Below, piece by piece: positions 33,308-41,522 of a stretch of DNA of 64,000 nt (positions are counted from its first letter, which is position 1; the number at the start of each line of letters is the position of its first letter). The translations under genes were made by a program, and so were the position numbers. The notes beneath the pieces are model-generated. The model was not told where the DNA came from, did no database searches, and worked only from the letters and a program-made list of their open reading frames with translations. This DNA comes from Persephonella hydrogeniphila (GTDB taxonomy: Bacteria; Aquificota; Aquificia; Aquificales; Hydrogenothermaceae), in contig NZ_OBEI01000002.1 of assembly GCF_900215515.1 (NCBI RefSeq), positions 62,001 to 126,000 on the forward strand, in the 5' to 3' direction.

Positions 33308-34390
33308 ATGCTTGACCTGATTGCTGTACTTTCTGTTGCCGTCGCTCTGTTTTTTGTAATAAAAAGCCTGAGAAAAAGAAAAAATGGTAAATGTGACAAA
33401 TGCACATCTGCATTACTATCTTTTCTGATTCTAAGCTCTGTTCAGGCACAGGAAGTCCAGAAACCTTTTATTCTTGAACATAAACTGCATAAACACAGAG
33501 TAGATTTTGTTAACTCAACTGTTTATCAGCAGATAAAAGAGTACGGCACAGTTTACAACACTTCCCATATATTCCTCACAGTAGATTTTTCAGAAACCGA
33601 TGAGATTTTTATAAATGGCTCTGTTTCCTTTGGAAATGGCCTGAAGAAAAAACTCCAGCAGAGAGAATATTCTATTTCAACAACAGCAGATGATCTTGAA
33701 GAATATCTGAAAGACATAAATGGAACAGGAAGAAAATATCTCCTTGAGATGTTTTACCAGAAAAAAATAAAAAATCTGCTCATCATAGGAGGACTGATAG
33801 ACGCTGCTTCATTTACAGATGCCAATAGATACGCAAATGATGAGCACACCCAGTTTTTAAACGATATGTTCGTAAACAATCCGATAGCTTCCATTCCCTC
33901 TTATAACTTTGGAAGCTATATCAGATACAACCTTGACGGCAAAATAGGTTTATCTGGTGTGTACATACAGAACAAACCAGACAAAGGAAATACCGGAATT
34001 TTAGAGATAGAATTTGAAACAGAGAATTTTTCTGTAAGACCTTATTACTTTTATGTTTTCGGAGGAGAAGAGTTCAAAGGATTTGGTATATCGGCAGATT
34101 ATGCCTTTAATGAGAATTTTGGTATATTTTTCAGAGGAGGAAACTCAAACAGAGATTACAACTACTTCGTATCTGCAGGATTTGAGAAAAAAAGGATAAT
34201 CACACAGGACAAAATAGGAGTGGGTATAGGCCAGATGAAAGGAAAATCAGGAGTTAAAGATATTTCTGCCTGCGAGTGTTATTATACTGTAGCAGTTGAT
34301 AAGCATCTTTCAATTTCTGGAGACATACAGTACATAAAAGAAAAAAAAGAAGATATAGTCTTCGGAGGTAGAATCTTCTTTTCCTATTAG
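33308..34390 (+). CDS. Porin-like outer-membrane protein preceded by a Cys-rich membrane segment
   Basis: The 360-residue protein starts with a hydrophobic helix (residues 2-20), a basic stretch KSLRKRKNGK and a CxxC (Cys34/Cys37 in GKCDKCT). This looks like FeoB-associated Cys-rich membrane proteins. A second hydrophobic stretch ending VQAQE follows, like an ordinary signal peptide cleaved near residue 54. The remainder is beta-strand-rich with alternating aromatic residues and ends RIFFSY, a porin-type C-terminus. There is no alternative ATG, GTG or TTG between the two parts, and GAGGTGA precedes the ATG, so the joined form is probably real. It lies behind the Fur-like operator, suggesting iron regulation. 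Confidence 0.75.
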   Translation: MLDLIAVLSVAVALFFVIKSLRKRKNGKCDKCTSALLSFLILSSVQAQEVQKPFILEHKLHKHRVDFVNSTVYQQIKEYGTVYNTSHIFLTVDFSETDEIFINGSVSFGNGLKKKLQQREYSISTTADDLEEYLKDINGTGRKYLLEMFYQKKIKNLLIIGGLIDAASFTDANRYANDEHTQFLNDMFVNNPIASIPSYNFGSYIRYNLDGKIGLSGVYIQNKPDKGNTGILEIEFETENFSVRPYYFYVFGGEEFKGFGISADYAFNENFGIFFRGGNSNRDYNYFVSAGFEKKRIITQDKIGVGIGQMKGKSGVKDISACECYYTVAVDKHLSISGDIQYIKEKKEDIVFGGRIFFSY

Positions 34391-34393
34391 TTT

Positions 34394-34564
34394 CTATCCG
34401 AAGATTTTCAGTTCTACAACTCTTTTTTTGCATCTCTTACACTTTGCATCAAGAATACCAACGTTTCTGGAGACGATGATCACTTCATTTTGAAGATTTT
34501 TACACCTTGGACACTCTACTCTGACAGTCTCAAATCTGATGTCAATCTCTTTTGTCTTTTCCAA
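34394..34564 (-). CDS. 56-residue zinc-ribbon microprotein
   Basis: On the minus strand, TTG at 34564 opens a 56-codon frame ending TAG at 34394. It has two CxxC knuckles, Cys18-Pro-Arg-Cys21 and Cys42-Lys-Arg-Cys45, 20 residues apart, in a beta-rich basic context: a classic zinc ribbon. AAGGAGGTG lies 6 nt before the TTG and is an almost perfect Shine-Dalgarno. The gene is downstream of the flavodoxin gene on the same strand (84 nt away) and converges with the porin (3 nt gap). A nucleic-acid or protein-contact role is likely. Confidence 0.8.
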   Translation of the reverse strand: MEKTKEIDIRFETVRVECPRCKNLQNEVIIVSRNVGILDAKCKRCKKRVVELKIFG

Positions 34565-34567
34565 TCT

Positions 34568-34615
34568 ACTCACCTCCTTTAATTTTATTTTCTACCTATA
34601 TCTTAGGAGGTGAGT
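34568..34615 (-). promoter_or_regulatory. Leader stem-loop that would sequester the zinc-ribbon ribosome binding site
   Basis: On the minus strand, ACTCACCTCCT (34615-34605) is perfectly complementary to AGGAGGTGAGT (34578-34568), which contains the Shine-Dalgarno of the zinc-ribbon gene. The loop is 26 nt and AT-rich. A TATTAT at 34627-34622 could place a transcription start at the very 5' arm. This looks like an on/off translational switch, such as an RNA thermometer or a ligand- or protein-responsive leader. Confidence 0.6.
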
Positions 34616-34648
34616 GTTAAGATAATATGAAGATTCAGTTAAGTTATT

Positions 34649-35179
34649 TTAATCTTTTAGCTTTTCTCTATACTCTTTCTTCCCATCAACATATATAAGA
34701 ACCCACTGGGCGAGCCTTTCCCCTAATCTCTCACATGCTTTTATCTCTTCTTCTTTTCTCGGCTCCCCTGCACAAACCGCTCCATAATGCAATGTAAACT
34801 TATCTCCTGTATAATCGGTAACTCCAAAAACAAGAAATCCATAATTCATAAGCATCGTTAAAATAGACATACAGGCAACCTCATTTCCTCCTCCCCATCC
34901 GCCTGATGATGAAAAGGCACATCCTATTTTTCCGTCTATCTCTCCCCACAGATCAACAATACTATCCCAGAATTTTTTCATCTTCCACGACATCACACCA
35001 AGGTATGTAGGACTTCCTACAGCTATCCCATCACACCAGAGGATATCCTCCTTTGAGGCTTCATCAACAGATTTAAGCCTGACCTCAACAGGAAATTTTG
35101 AGGCTCCTTTTGCTACATACTCTGCCATTTTTTTAGTGTGCCCTGTTTCCGAATCATACAGAACAAGAACTTTTCCCAT
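34649..35179 (-). CDS. Flavodoxin-fold NAD(P)H-dependent oxidoreductase / flavodoxin (WrbA-like)
   Basis: The 176-residue cytoplasmic protein has the flavodoxin FMN-phosphate loop YDSETGHTKKMA at residues 8-19. Other flavodoxin features are AVGSPTYLGVMSWKMKKFWD and FSSSGGWGGGNE around the isoalloxazine-binding loops. It resembles the WrbA/flavodoxin group of quinone reductases or electron carriers. GGGAGGG precedes the start. Its neighbours (zinc ribbon, flavin module) do not fix the role. Confidence 0.85.
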   Translation of the reverse strand: MGKVLVLYDSETGHTKKMAEYVAKGASKFPVEVRLKSVDEASKEDILWCDGIAVGSPTYLGVMSWKMKKFWDSIVDLWGEIDGKIGCAFSSSGGWGGGNEVACMSILTMLMNYGFLVFGVTDYTGDKFTLHYGAVCAGEPRKEEEIKACERLGERLAQWVLIYVDGKKEYREKLKD

Positions 35180-35348
35180 ATTTACCCTCCCTATAAAAAT
35201 TTATTGTCAAATAGTTATAAGAATATAAATTTATTATATATACCTGAAGAGGTAAATTAAATGCTCAAAAACTCCACATCATCTTTAATCTTATCATTAC
35301 AGTTCCAAAATCATCAAAATTCAAAAATCATAAACAGGAGGAATATAA

Positions 35349-37793
35349 ATGGAAAAGAAACTTGTAGTATGGCTTAAAGAGGTAACAATGGACGACGTTC
35401 CTCTGGTGGGAGGGAAGAACGCATCCCTTGGTGAGATGATGAATGCTCTTTCATCTAAAGGCGTAAATGTTCCTGATGGTTTTGCTACTACATCTGAAGC
35501 GTACTGGTATTTTCTCGATCACAACAATCTAAGGGAAAAAATCAAAGAAGCCTTAAAAGATCTAAATGTCAATGATGTTGAGAATCTCCATAAACATGGG
35601 ATAAAGGTAAGAAATCTTATAAGAAGTGGAGAATTTCCCCCTGACTTGAAAGAAAAAATTCTTGATTACTACCATCAACTAAGCAAAGAGTACGGACAAG
35701 AATATGTAGACGTTGCAATACGTTCCTCAGCAACAGCAGAAGATACAGAAGAAGCATCCTTTGCAGGGCAGCAGGAAACATACCTAAACATAAAAGGAGA
35801 TGAAGCTGTTTTAGATGCAATAAAAAGATGTTATGCATCTTTATTCACAGATAGGGCTATTTCTTATAGAGAGACCTTTGGATTTGATCATTTTTCAGTT
35901 GCACTTTCAGCAACTGTTCAAAAAATGGTTCGCTCCGATAAAGGATCTTCAGGTGTTATGTTTACTCTGGACACAGAAAGCGGCTTCAAAGATGTAGTTC
36001 TTATAACAAGTATTTTTGGTCTTGGAGAGCTGATTGTCGGTGGTGTGGTAACTCCAGATGAGTTTTTAGTGTTTAAACCTACATTGAAAAAAGGATACAG
36101 GGCAATTATCGAAAAAAAGTTAGGACACAAAGATAAAAAAATGGTTTACGGAGAGGGAGAAGAGGAAACAAAAATAGTCAATGTTCCCCTTGAACAGCAA
36201 AAGAAATTTTCTCTTACAGATGAAGAGGTTTTAAAACTTGCAAATTGGGGAGTTCTTATTGAACAGCACTACTCAGAAAGAAACGGGAGATGGACTCCGA
36301 TGGACATAGAATGGGCAAAGGATGGTGAATTAGATGAACTTTTCGTTGTACAGGCAAGACCTGAAACAGTACATTCAAGACAGGACAGGACAAAAATCAA
36401 AGTGTACAAAATCACAGAACCTGTAGAAGAAAGAAAAAAGAAAATCCTGATAACAGGTATTGCTGTAGGCAGTAAAATTGCATCAGGAAATGTAAAGATC
36501 TTAATGTCCCCAGAAGAAGGTGAAAAATTCAAAGAAGGAGATGTGTTAGTTACAGATATGACAGATCCAGACTGGGAACCTATTATGAAAAAAGCGTCTG
36601 CCATTGTTACAAACAGAGGAGGAAGAACCTGCCATGCAGCTATTGTTGCAAGAGAGTTAGGTGTTCCGGCAGTTGTTGGAACACAAAAGGCCACCGAAGT
36701 ATTAAAAAATGGGCAACTTGTTACTGTTTCCTGTGCAGAAGGAAATACAGGGTATGTTTATGATGGAAAAATAGATTATGAAGAAGAAGAATTTGACCTT
36801 ACTAAACTTCCAAAAACAAAAACTCCAATCATGATGAATATAGCAACACCAGAAAATGCATTCAATTACTCATTTTTCCCAAATAGCGGAGTTGGACTTG
36901 CAAGGGAAGAGTTCATTATAAATAACTATATAGGAATACACCCTAATGCTTTAATTCATTTCGATGAAATAAAAGAAAAAGATCCCCATCTTGCAAGAGA
37001 AATAGAGGTAAGAACATTTGGTTATGACAGCTGTACACAGTTTTATGTAGATAAACTATCTTACGGAATTGCAAAAATAGCAGCTGCATTCTACCCAAAA
37101 CCTGTTATAGTCAGATTTTCAGACTTTAAATCAAACGAGTATGCAAATCTTTTAGGCGGTAAATATTTTGAGCCTAAGGAAGAAAACCCTATGCTTGGAT
37201 GGAGGGGAGCTTCGAGATACTATTCCCCACAATTTAAAGAGGCTTTTGGTCTTGAATGTAAGGCCATAAAAAAAGTCAGAGAAGAGATGGGACTTGACAA
37301 TGTAATAACTATGATACCTTTCTGCAGGACAATTGATGAAGGAAGGAAAGTTGAAGAAGTGATGAATGAGTACGGACTGAAAAGAGGAGAAAACGGACTT
37401 CAAGTTTATGTAATGACAGAAATCCCTTCAAATGTCATACTACTTGAAAAATTTGCTCAATTTTTTGATGGATTTTCAATCGGTTCAAACGACCTAACAC
37501 AGCTAACCCTTGGACTTGATAGGGATTCTGACCTTGTTGCCCATCTTTACGACGAGAGAAATGAAGCTATTGAAGAGCTTGTCTCTATGGCTATACATAA
37601 AGCTAAAAAAGTAGGCAGAAAAATAGGAATATGTGGACAGGCACCATCTGATCATCCAGATTTTGCACAGTTCCTTGTAGAACAGGGAATAGACACTATT
37701 TCTATAAACCCGGATGCAATAATAACGACAACAATGGCTATATATGAGATAGAGAAAAAGCTGGGTCTTCATAAGGAGGATAAAAATGCTTAA
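35349..37793 (+). CDS. ppsA: Phosphoenolpyruvate synthase (pyruvate, water dikinase)
   Basis: The 814-residue enzyme makes PEP from pyruvate and ATP, an entry step to gluconeogenesis in autotrophs using the reductive TCA cycle. The N-terminal ATP-grasp part has VGGKNASLGEM and RSSATAEDTEEASFAGQQETYLN. The swivelling domain has the phospho-His motif GGRTCHAAIVARELGVPAVVG. The C-terminal PEP/pyruvate domain has the IGSNDLTQLTLGLDRDS motif and GICGQAPSDHP with the catalytic Cys. AGGAGG precedes the ATG. The gene overlaps the aldolase gene by 8 nt. Confidence 0.97.
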   Translation: MEKKLVVWLKEVTMDDVPLVGGKNASLGEMMNALSSKGVNVPDGFATTSEAYWYFLDHNNLREKIKEALKDLNVNDVENLHKHGIKVRNLIRSGEFPPDLKEKILDYYHQLSKEYGQEYVDVAIRSSATAEDTEEASFAGQQETYLNIKGDEAVLDAIKRCYASLFTDRAISYRETFGFDHFSVALSATVQKMVRSDKGSSGVMFTLDTESGFKDVVLITSIFGLGELIVGGVVTPDEFLVFKPTLKKGYRAIIEKKLGHKDKKMVYGEGEEETKIVNVPLEQQKKFSLTDEEVLKLANWGVLIEQHYSERNGRWTPMDIEWAKDGELDELFVVQARPETVHSRQDRTKIKVYKITEPVEERKKKILITGIAVGSKIASGNVKILMSPEEGEKFKEGDVLVTDMTDPDWEPIMKKASAIVTNRGGRTCHAAIVARELGVPAVVGTQKATEVLKNGQLVTVSCAEGNTGYVYDGKIDYEEEEFDLTKLPKTKTPIMMNIATPENAFNYSFFPNSGVGLAREEFIINNYIGIHPNALIHFDEIKEKDPHLAREIEVRTFGYDSCTQFYVDKLSYGIAKIAAAFYPKPVIVRFSDFKSNEYANLLGGKYFEPKEENPMLGWRGASRYYSPQFKEAFGLECKAIKKVREEMGLDNVITMIPFCRTIDEGRKVEEVMNEYGLKRGENGLQVYVMTEIPSNVILLEKFAQFFDGFSIGSNDLTQLTLGLDRDSDLVAHLYDERNEAIEELVSMAIHKAKKVGRKIGICGQAPSDHPDFAQFLVEQGIDTISINPDAIITTTMAIYEIEKKLGLHKEDKNA

Positions 37794-38700
37794 TTTTGAA
37801 ATTCCAGCGGATGTTCCTGAAGAAAAAATCGATGAATATATAAAAAATATGAATGAGATTACAGGGGGAACTGGCAGACTTATGCTATTTGCAGGAGACC
37901 AAAAGGTTGAACATCTAAATGATGATTTTTACGGAGAAGGAATACCTTTAGATGACGCACATCCTGAACATCTTTTTAGAATTGCTTCCCTTGCAAAAAT
38001 AGGAGTCTTTGCAACTCAGATGGGATTAATTGCAAGGTATGGAAGGAAATACCCCACAATCCCTTACCTTGTGAAAATAAACTCAAAAACAAATCTTGTC
38101 CCTTATGAAATAAGAGACCCTATAAGCCTTGCTTGGTATAAGTTTGAACAGGTTTTAGATTTCAAGGAAAAATCTGGACTGAAGATATATGGAATAGGTT
38201 ATACAGTTTATCTAGGAAGCGAGTTTGAACATAAGATGTTAAAACAGGCAGCACAGCTTATATATGAAACACACCAGCAAGGGATGGTTGCTGTCTTATG
38301 GATGTATCCAAAAGGAAAAGCTATAAAAGATGAACACGACCCTCATCTGATAGCAGGAGCAGCAGGAGTTGCAAACTGTTTAGGTGCCGATTTTGTAAAA
38401 CTGAAAGTTCCTTACAAAGAAGGACACAAATCAGCAGAAGCTCTAAAAGAAGCAGTTTTAGCAGCAGGTAATACAGGTGTTCTCTGTGAAGGTGGGAAAA
38501 AAGAAGACCCAGAGCAGTTTTTAAGAGAATTATACGAACAGATACATATTGGAGGAGCCAGGGGAAATGGAACAGGTAGAAACATACATCAGAATACACT
38601 TGAAGCCGGCATAAAAATGGCAAACGCCATTTATGCGATAACAGTTGAAAACAAAACAGTAGAGGAAGCATTAAAGATATTAAAAGAGGAGATTCTATAA
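37786..38700 (+). CDS. Class I-type aldolase (DeoC/FbaB family), probable fructose-bisphosphate aldolase
   Basis: The 304-residue protein has the TIM-barrel of the DeoC/LacD/archaeal-type class I aldolase family. AGDQKVEHLND near residue 37 and GADFVKLKVPYKEG around residue 205, with the likely Schiff-base lysine, support this. GGARGNGTGRNIHQ near residue 262 fits the phosphate-binding end of the barrel. Coupled directly behind ppsA (8-nt overlap), it most likely works in gluconeogenesis. The exact substrate is inferred from context. AAGGAGG lies just before the ATG. Confidence 0.8.
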   Translation: MLNFEIPADVPEEKIDEYIKNMNEITGGTGRLMLFAGDQKVEHLNDDFYGEGIPLDDAHPEHLFRIASLAKIGVFATQMGLIARYGRKYPTIPYLVKINSKTNLVPYEIRDPISLAWYKFEQVLDFKEKSGLKIYGIGYTVYLGSEFEHKMLKQAAQLIYETHQQGMVAVLWMYPKGKAIKDEHDPHLIAGAAGVANCLGADFVKLKVPYKEGHKSAEALKEAVLAAGNTGVLCEGGKKEDPEQFLRELYEQIHIGGARGNGTGRNIHQNTLEAGIKMANAIYAITVENKTVEEALKILKEEIL

Positions 38701-38726
38701 AAGAAAGTTTATGTAGGAGAAAAGCC

Positions 38727-38855
38727 ATGTGTGAAAAAGATATTCTGTTCTGTATTTTTTACTACTTAGGGTATATTGCTATCGCTGGAGCTTTAGTAGC
38801 AGGATTCTTCATATTCTTAGACTGGAAAAAAAGAAAAGAGCAGGAGGAAAAATAA
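38727..38855 (+). CDS. 42-residue single-helix membrane protein upstream of the P3A ATPase
   Basis: ATG at 38727 (AGGAG 8 nt upstream) to TAA at 38855 encodes 42 residues. They form a short acidic N-terminus (CEKD), one hydrophobic helix (about residues 6-31) and a strongly charged basic C-terminal tail (DWKKRKEQEEK). The stop codon directly abuts the ATPase start codon, and the ATPase ribosome binding site lies inside this gene, so the two are coupled. Size and layout recall the PMP1/PMP2 proteolipids of yeast plasma-membrane proton ATPase and KdpF of the Kdp pump. This is an analogy, not homology. Confidence 0.75.
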   Translation: MCEKDILFCIFYYLGYIAIAGALVAGFFIFLDWKKRKEQEEK

Positions 38856-41519
38856 ATGGCTTCTGTTGACGAGTTTAAAAATAAACCTATAGATGAAGTT
38901 CTGAAAGAGCTCCAGACAGATATCCAGAAAGGACTTTCAGAAGATGAAGTTAAAGAGAGACTAAAAAAATACGGACTGAATGAAATTCCGGAAAAAGAAG
39001 AACCTATCTGGCACAGAATTTTCCGCCGTTTCTGGGGTCCCATTCCGTGGATGATTGAGATTGCAGCTATCCTTTCTGCATCTGTCCAAAAATGGGAAGA
39101 TTTTACAATCATAATGATTCTCCTTTTTGTTAATGCCGGAGTTGATTTCTGGCAGGAGCACAAAGCCCTTTCTGCTCTAAAAGTTTTAAAAGAAAAACTT
39201 GCAAAAAAAACAGTTGTTTTGAGGAATGGTGTATGGGAAGAGATTGATGCAAGGTATATTGTTCCCGGGGATGTTATAAAGCTGAAAATCGGTGATATTA
39301 TCCCTGCCGATGTTAAACTCATTCAGGGAGATTTTATACTTGTTGATCAATCAGCGCTTACAGGAGAATCTTTACCTGTGACTAAAAAAGCCGGTGATGT
39401 CGCTTACGCCAACTCTATTATAAAACAGGGAGAGATGATTGCCGTTGTTGTTGCAACAGGCCTTGATACCTATTTTGGTAAAACAGTTAAACTTGTTGCA
39501 AAGGCAGAAAAAGAAGAGCGTTCCCATTTTCAGGAAATGGTTATCAAAGTCGGAAACTTTCTTATTGTTCTAACTCTCATCATTGTTGCACTGATGATAC
39601 TCTTTGAGCTAAATAGAGGGGCAGACTGGAAAGAACTCCTAAGATTCTCACTTGTTTTAACAGTTGCTGCTATCCCTGTTGCATTACCAGCTGTTCTGAC
39701 AGTTACAATGGCTATAGGTGCTTTATACCTTGCAAAAAGACAGGTTATTGTCAGCAGACTTGCATCTATTGAAGAACTTGCCGGTGTAGATGTTCTCTGT
39801 TCAGATAAAACAGGAACACTTACTAAAAATCAGATGACTGTTTCAGTTCCTTTTACAGTTGATGGGTATAAAACAGAAGATTTAATGTTTTATGCGGCTC
39901 TTGCCTCTAAAGAGGAGAATAGAGACCCTATAGAAATTCCTATTTTTGACTGGTTAAAAGAGCACAAATTTTATGAAAAAATTAAAGAATGTAAACAGGA
40001 AAAGTTTATTCCTTTTGATCCCGTAAGAAAAAGGACTGAAGCAGTTGTCAGTTGCAATAATGAAAAATTAGTTGTAACAAAAGGTGCACCACAGGTAATA
40101 ATAGAACTTTGTGATGAAACTGAGTTTTCAAAAGAAGTGGCATACCAGAGGGTAGAAGAATTTGCCGAAAAAGGATTTAGAACACTTGGAGTGGCACATA
40201 AAAAACCTGATGAAGAAAAATTCCACTTTGTTGGTCTAATCCCGTTATTTGACCCTCCCCGTGAAGACTCAAAACCTGCTATCCAGGAGGCTAAAAGATA
40301 CGGTGTAGAAGTTAAAATGGTAACAGGTGACAATATCGCTGTTGCCAAATATATTGCAAAACTGCTTGGAATTGGAGATAAAATCTACAGTGCAAGGGAG
40401 CTGAGAGGAGAAACATACGAAGAGTATGTTGTTTTAGCAAAAGTTTTAACAAAAGCATTTCTCAGAGTTGAAGAGGGATTATCAGAAGAAGAAGCAGAAA
40501 AGAAAGCCCAAAAAATAGCAAAACTTGTAGAAAAAGAGCTTGAAGGAATAAAACTCCCTGCAGGGACAATTAAAAGACACGAATCAGAGATTATCAAAAT
40601 TATTGAAGAGGCGAACGGATTTGCAGAAGTATTCCCTGAAGACAAATACTTCATTGTTGACAAACTTCAGAAAGCAGATCATATCGTTGGAATGACTGGA
40701 GATGGCGTTAATGACGCTCCTGCTCTCAGGAAAGCAGACTGTGGCATAGCCGTCTCAAATGCAACAGATGCTGCAAGAGCAGCTGCAGCTCTCGTTCTTC
40801 TCGCACCGGGTCTAATGGTTATAGTAAAGGCTATTGAAATTGCCCGCCAGATATTCGGAAGAATGGAAGCTTATACAATCTATAGAATAGCCGAAACAAT
40901 CAGGGTTGTTTTCTTTATGGCACTTTCAATTATGATATTCCAGTTTTATCCTGTTACTGCACTGATGATTATTCTTTTAGCTCTACTAAACGATATTCCT
41001 ATCCTGTCCATAGCATACGATAATGCGAAGATATCTCCAAAACCTGTCCGATGGGATATGTACGAAATGAATATAATGGCTTTCTGGCTTGGAGTTGCAG
41101 GTGTTATTTCTTCCTTTACTCTGTTCTTCCTCCTTGTTGAATACTGGAAATTACCTGAGGATTTAATTCAGTCTATCATATTTACAAAACTTGTTGTTGC
41201 TGGACACGGAACCATATATAACACCCGTGTAAAAGACTGGTTCTGGAAAAAACCATGGCCTTCTCCTATTCTTTTTGTAGCAACCTTTGGAACTAGAATA
41301 ATTGGGACAATAATCGCTGTTTACGGATTTGGACTTATTACTCCTGTTGGATGGGGGTGGGCATTATTTATATGGGGTTATGCAATGGTATGGTTCCTGT
41401 TCAACGATGTTGTGAAAATGGCAATTCTTAAAATGTACTGGGCTAAAAAATTCTTCTTTGCTCCAGGACATTTTACATGGCTAAAAAAAGAGATGGGAGA
41501 AAAGGTAAAACAGGGATAG
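38856..41519 (+). CDS. P3A-type (plasma-membrane type) proton-pumping ATPase
   Basis: The 887-residue P-type ATPase resembles plasma-membrane proton pumps of fungi, plants and some archaea and acid-tolerant bacteria. It has the N-terminal cation-ATPase domain (GLSEDEVKERLKKYGLNEI), LTGES, AAIPVALPAVL in helix 4, the phosphorylation site CSDKTGTLTKN near residue 315, and MTGDGVNDAPALRKADCGIAV. The helix-6 segment LLNDIPILSIAYD fits P3A rather than heavy-metal or Kdp types. An extra Glu/Lys-rich helical stretch of about 60-70 residues (about 510-590) interrupts the usual short link before FAEVFPEDKY. It starts the ion-transport island. Confidence 0.88.
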   Translation: MASVDEFKNKPIDEVLKELQTDIQKGLSEDEVKERLKKYGLNEIPEKEEPIWHRIFRRFWGPIPWMIEIAAILSASVQKWEDFTIIMILLFVNAGVDFWQEHKALSALKVLKEKLAKKTVVLRNGVWEEIDARYIVPGDVIKLKIGDIIPADVKLIQGDFILVDQSALTGESLPVTKKAGDVAYANSIIKQGEMIAVVVATGLDTYFGKTVKLVAKAEKEERSHFQEMVIKVGNFLIVLTLIIVALMILFELNRGADWKELLRFSLVLTVAAIPVALPAVLTVTMAIGALYLAKRQVIVSRLASIEELAGVDVLCSDKTGTLTKNQMTVSVPFTVDGYKTEDLMFYAALASKEENRDPIEIPIFDWLKEHKFYEKIKECKQEKFIPFDPVRKRTEAVVSCNNEKLVVTKGAPQVIIELCDETEFSKEVAYQRVEEFAEKGFRTLGVAHKKPDEEKFHFVGLIPLFDPPREDSKPAIQEAKRYGVEVKMVTGDNIAVAKYIAKLLGIGDKIYSARELRGETYEEYVVLAKVLTKAFLRVEEGLSEEEAEKKAQKIAKLVEKELEGIKLPAGTIKRHESEIIKIIEEANGFAEVFPEDKYFIVDKLQKADHIVGMTGDGVNDAPALRKADCGIAVSNATDAARAAAALVLLAPGLMVIVKAIEIARQIFGRMEAYTIYRIAETIRVVFFMALSIMIFQFYPVTALMIILLALLNDIPILSIAYDNAKISPKPVRWDMYEMNIMAFWLGVAGVISSFTLFFLLVEYWKLPEDLIQSIIFTKLVVAGHGTIYNTRVKDWFWKKPWPSPILFVATFGTRIIGTIIAVYGFGLITPVGWGWALFIWGYAMVWFLFNDVVKMAILKMYWAKKFFFAPGHFTWLKKEMGEKVKQG

Positions 41520-41522
41520 AAG

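Noticed and set aside
34605-34700. AGGAGGTGAG on the plus strand followed by an ATG at 34627 (23-codon frame)
   Set aside because: The spacing to the ATG is about 12 nt and the frame is antisense to the flavodoxin end. The motif is better explained as the anti-Shine-Dalgarno arm of the minus-strand leader.
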